Shown here: positions 60,952 to 64,000 of the stretch, in pieces | Numbering within the stretch: the first letter of the stretch is position 1 | Layout: every line of letters begins with the position of its first letter | NCBI RefSeq assembly: GCF_025997855.1 | Contig: NZ_AP026560.1 | Location: forward strand, 1,266,001 to 1,330,000 | Direction of reading: 5' to 3' | Origin: Deinococcus aetherius | GTDB taxonomy: Bacteria; Deinococcota; Deinococci; Deinococcales; Deinococcaceae | DNA: 64,000 nt | The notes under the pieces: model-generated | Databases searched by the model: none | The model's input: only the letters and a program-made list of their open reading frames with translations | Told to the model about the DNA's origin: nothing | Program-made: the position numbers and the translations under genes

Positions 60952-62214
60952 ATGGGTGAAGCCAAACGGCGCAAACAACTCGGGCTGATGCCCACCGTCC
61001 ATCCCTTCGAGGCGCAGATGGACGCGGACGGCAACGTAACCCTGACGCGCGGGCCGGAGGACGCGGATTTGCGCGGGCGGATAGAGGCTGCCCTGAAAAC
61101 TTCGCAGCCCTACGGGGCGGCCTGGGACAGCGAGTACCGCACGTCGTACGTCATGGCGGGCCGCCCCGACCGGCTGCTGAACACGGCGGAGGACGTGCAG
61201 GCCATCCCCGTTCCCGCGCTGCGACGCTTTGCGGGCGACCTCGTGCTGGGGCAGGCGGGGGAGGGGGTGGGCCTGAACATCCCCGTCGAGGGGGGCGGCC
61301 ACCTGCGCCTGCGTGAGCGGCAGCACTCCTTCGACGGCACGCGGTGGGAGGGCTTCCCCACCGGGCAGGACCCCCGGCAGGTGCTCGAATTCCTGATGCA
61401 GCACCCGGCCCTGAGCCTTCGGGGCGAGGTCGTGGCCTCCTTCCTGGTCGAGCACTGGCCCGAAGGCCGCATCGACATCGAGCCCGAGCCGCCCGAGGAA
61501 CTGCTGGAAGTCATCGAGGCGGTGACCCGCGAGTGGCACGGCGAGACGCCGGAAGAGTGGGCGCAGACCCACCACGATTTGCTGGAGCAGGGGGACGATG
61601 AACCCGTCCCCGTCGCCCGCCGCCTGCTGCTGGAGCTGCGCCGACCCGCGCCGCTGCAATCACCCCTCAGCCTCGCCTTCGCCACCCGGGGCAACGTGGA
61701 GTTCCACCCCAACCCGGAGGGTTCGAGTTACTCCCCCGACGGTGAGACCTGGCACTCCTACGGCGACCCGGACGCCGAACTCACCGAGGACGGCACGGGC
61801 GAACTCGGCGAACTGCTGTCCACCATGCTCGACGTGCCCACGGTCCCGGTCACCGTCTGGGCCGACGGGCGGGTCGAGTGGGAGGAGCGTGCCATTCCCG
61901 AGGAGCACGCCGACCGGGTGCGCGCCGACCTGAGAGAAGCGACCGGGGCGGGCAACCCCGACGCCTGGGGGGAGTGGACCCGCAACGTGCTGGTCGAGAC
62001 CTTCGCCGGTGAGGCTCCCCACCTCGCCGACCTGGACGAACTGCCCGCCGTGCAGGGTGTCCGGCTCGATCTCCCGACCGACGCCATCACCGACCCCGAC
62101 GACCCCGCCCAGTACTTCATGGAGTCCGAGGTGACCTTCGACGGCGAACACTGGCGCGACCTCTATGCCGAGGACGTGCCCGAAGAACTGGGCCGCCTGC
62201 GCCCCTCGAATTAG
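60952..62214 (+). CDS. Hypothetical protein with N-terminal GEAKRRK motif
   Basis: The 420-residue protein begins MGEAKRRKQLGL, a short basic signature found at the N-terminus of many unrelated bacterial proteins of unknown role. The rest is acidic, with EPEPPEELLEVIEAV, LTEDGTGELGELLS and DPDDPAQYFMESE. No catalytic motif, signal peptide or membrane span is seen. ATG 60952 has GGGAG 5 bases upstream. It lies between leuC and leuD in the same direction. Confidence 0.6.
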   Translation: MGEAKRRKQLGLMPTVHPFEAQMDADGNVTLTRGPEDADLRGRIEAALKTSQPYGAAWDSEYRTSYVMAGRPDRLLNTAEDVQAIPVPALRRFAGDLVLGQAGEGVGLNIPVEGGGHLRLRERQHSFDGTRWEGFPTGQDPRQVLEFLMQHPALSLRGEVVASFLVEHWPEGRIDIEPEPPEELLEVIEAVTREWHGETPEEWAQTHHDLLEQGDDEPVPVARRLLLELRRPAPLQSPLSLAFATRGNVEFHPNPEGSSYSPDGETWHSYGDPDAELTEDGTGELGELLSTMLDVPTVPVTVWADGRVEWEERAIPEEHADRVRADLREATGAGNPDAWGEWTRNVLVETFAGEAPHLADLDELPAVQGVRLDLPTDAITDPDDPAQYFMESEVTFDGEHWRDLYAEDVPEELGRLRPSN

Positions 62215-62291
62215 TAGAGAACCGAGTGGTTTGTCCGGCTATCTCCCGAGGACGCCCTGCCCGCTCACCCCCTCCCAACCTCTCGCGGTGC

Positions 62292-62326
62292 GAGCTGTAT
62301 CAGTCCCCCCTCAAGGGGGAGGAGCA
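62292..62326. repeat. Short fragment related to the MITE interior
   Basis: GAGCTGTATCAGTCCCCC and GGGGGAGGAGCA match 16096-16130 of MITE copy 1 with one change in the first block. It lies in the 177-base gap before leuD, which has no other feature. Confidence 0.45.
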
Positions 62327-62391
62327 AAAGAGAAACACCAACTCCACCTGTGCCCTTTCATCCGACCCACCGTCTGCCTCAAGGAGTCCCC

Positions 62392-63967
<1,576 letters not shown>

Positions 63968-64000
63968 GGGTGGAACGTGCGGAGCGCAGAGGAAGGGGAG

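Overview
The window looks like a chromosomal segment of a Deinococcus species. It is very GC-rich, genes are packed on both strands, and many start codons sit 5-7 bases behind a TANNNT -10 box with no Shine-Dalgarno sequence (leaderless transcripts). It also carries lineage hallmarks: a DdrI-like CRP regulator, RDRM-type palindromes before uvrD and gyrA, many Nudix and DinB proteins, and menaquinone-type electron transfer. I see no prophage, plasmid backbone, CRISPR array or rRNA. There is one tRNA, Val(UAC).

Layout. 1-7 kb: start of pheA, an amidase, tRNA-Val, hsp20, miaA, glgC, and a B12-dependent acyl-CoA mutase large subunit whose specificity residues match isobutyryl-CoA mutase, behind a TetR-type palindrome. 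6.5-13.7 kb: a Uma2 nuclease-like protein, GNAT, typA with a structured leader, membrane and hypothetical proteins, DUF1540, a CDF transporter and DinB. 13.7-23 kb: uvrD under an RDRM, a Nudix gene beside its decayed duplicate, an LRV-repeat protein, a phosphoesterase, NudC, two copies of a short MITE-like element, and a VWA/metallopeptidase-like gene with its MoxR-type ATPase. 23-32.8 kb: a secreted Thr-rich repeat protein, a PHP phosphatase, a 1029-residue Fe-S oxidoreductase with a repetitive Trp-containing tail, a nitroreductase, an interrupted ORF, GNAT, a trans-sulfuration enzyme and DUF99. 32.8-46 kb: M48 protease, YjgN, cspA, Nudix, gamma-carbonic anhydrase, ispH, DinB, phospholipase D, a PlsY-like/acyl-ACP-reductase-like fusion, two ferredoxin-NADP reductase-type flavoproteins and ddrI. 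46-58.9 kb: gyrA under an RDRM, a tyrosine phosphatase, three coupled roadblock genes, a PIG-L deacetylase, gluQ, trpBA, an MFS transporter and a propeller lipoprotein. 59-64 kb: leuC, leuD and leuB.

The strongest candidate for an undescribed system is the leuC leader (59126-59300). A leaderless 21-codon peptide carries three consecutive rare CTT leucine codons. It is followed by a 12-bp terminator hairpin and a competing 8-bp antiterminator, which together form a textbook attenuator. Other notable items are the RDRM sites at uvrD and gyrA, a nearly identical 14-bp palindrome before both the mutase and trpBA, the PlsY/reductase fusion, the Fe-S protein's tail, and an AT-rich patch inside uvrD.
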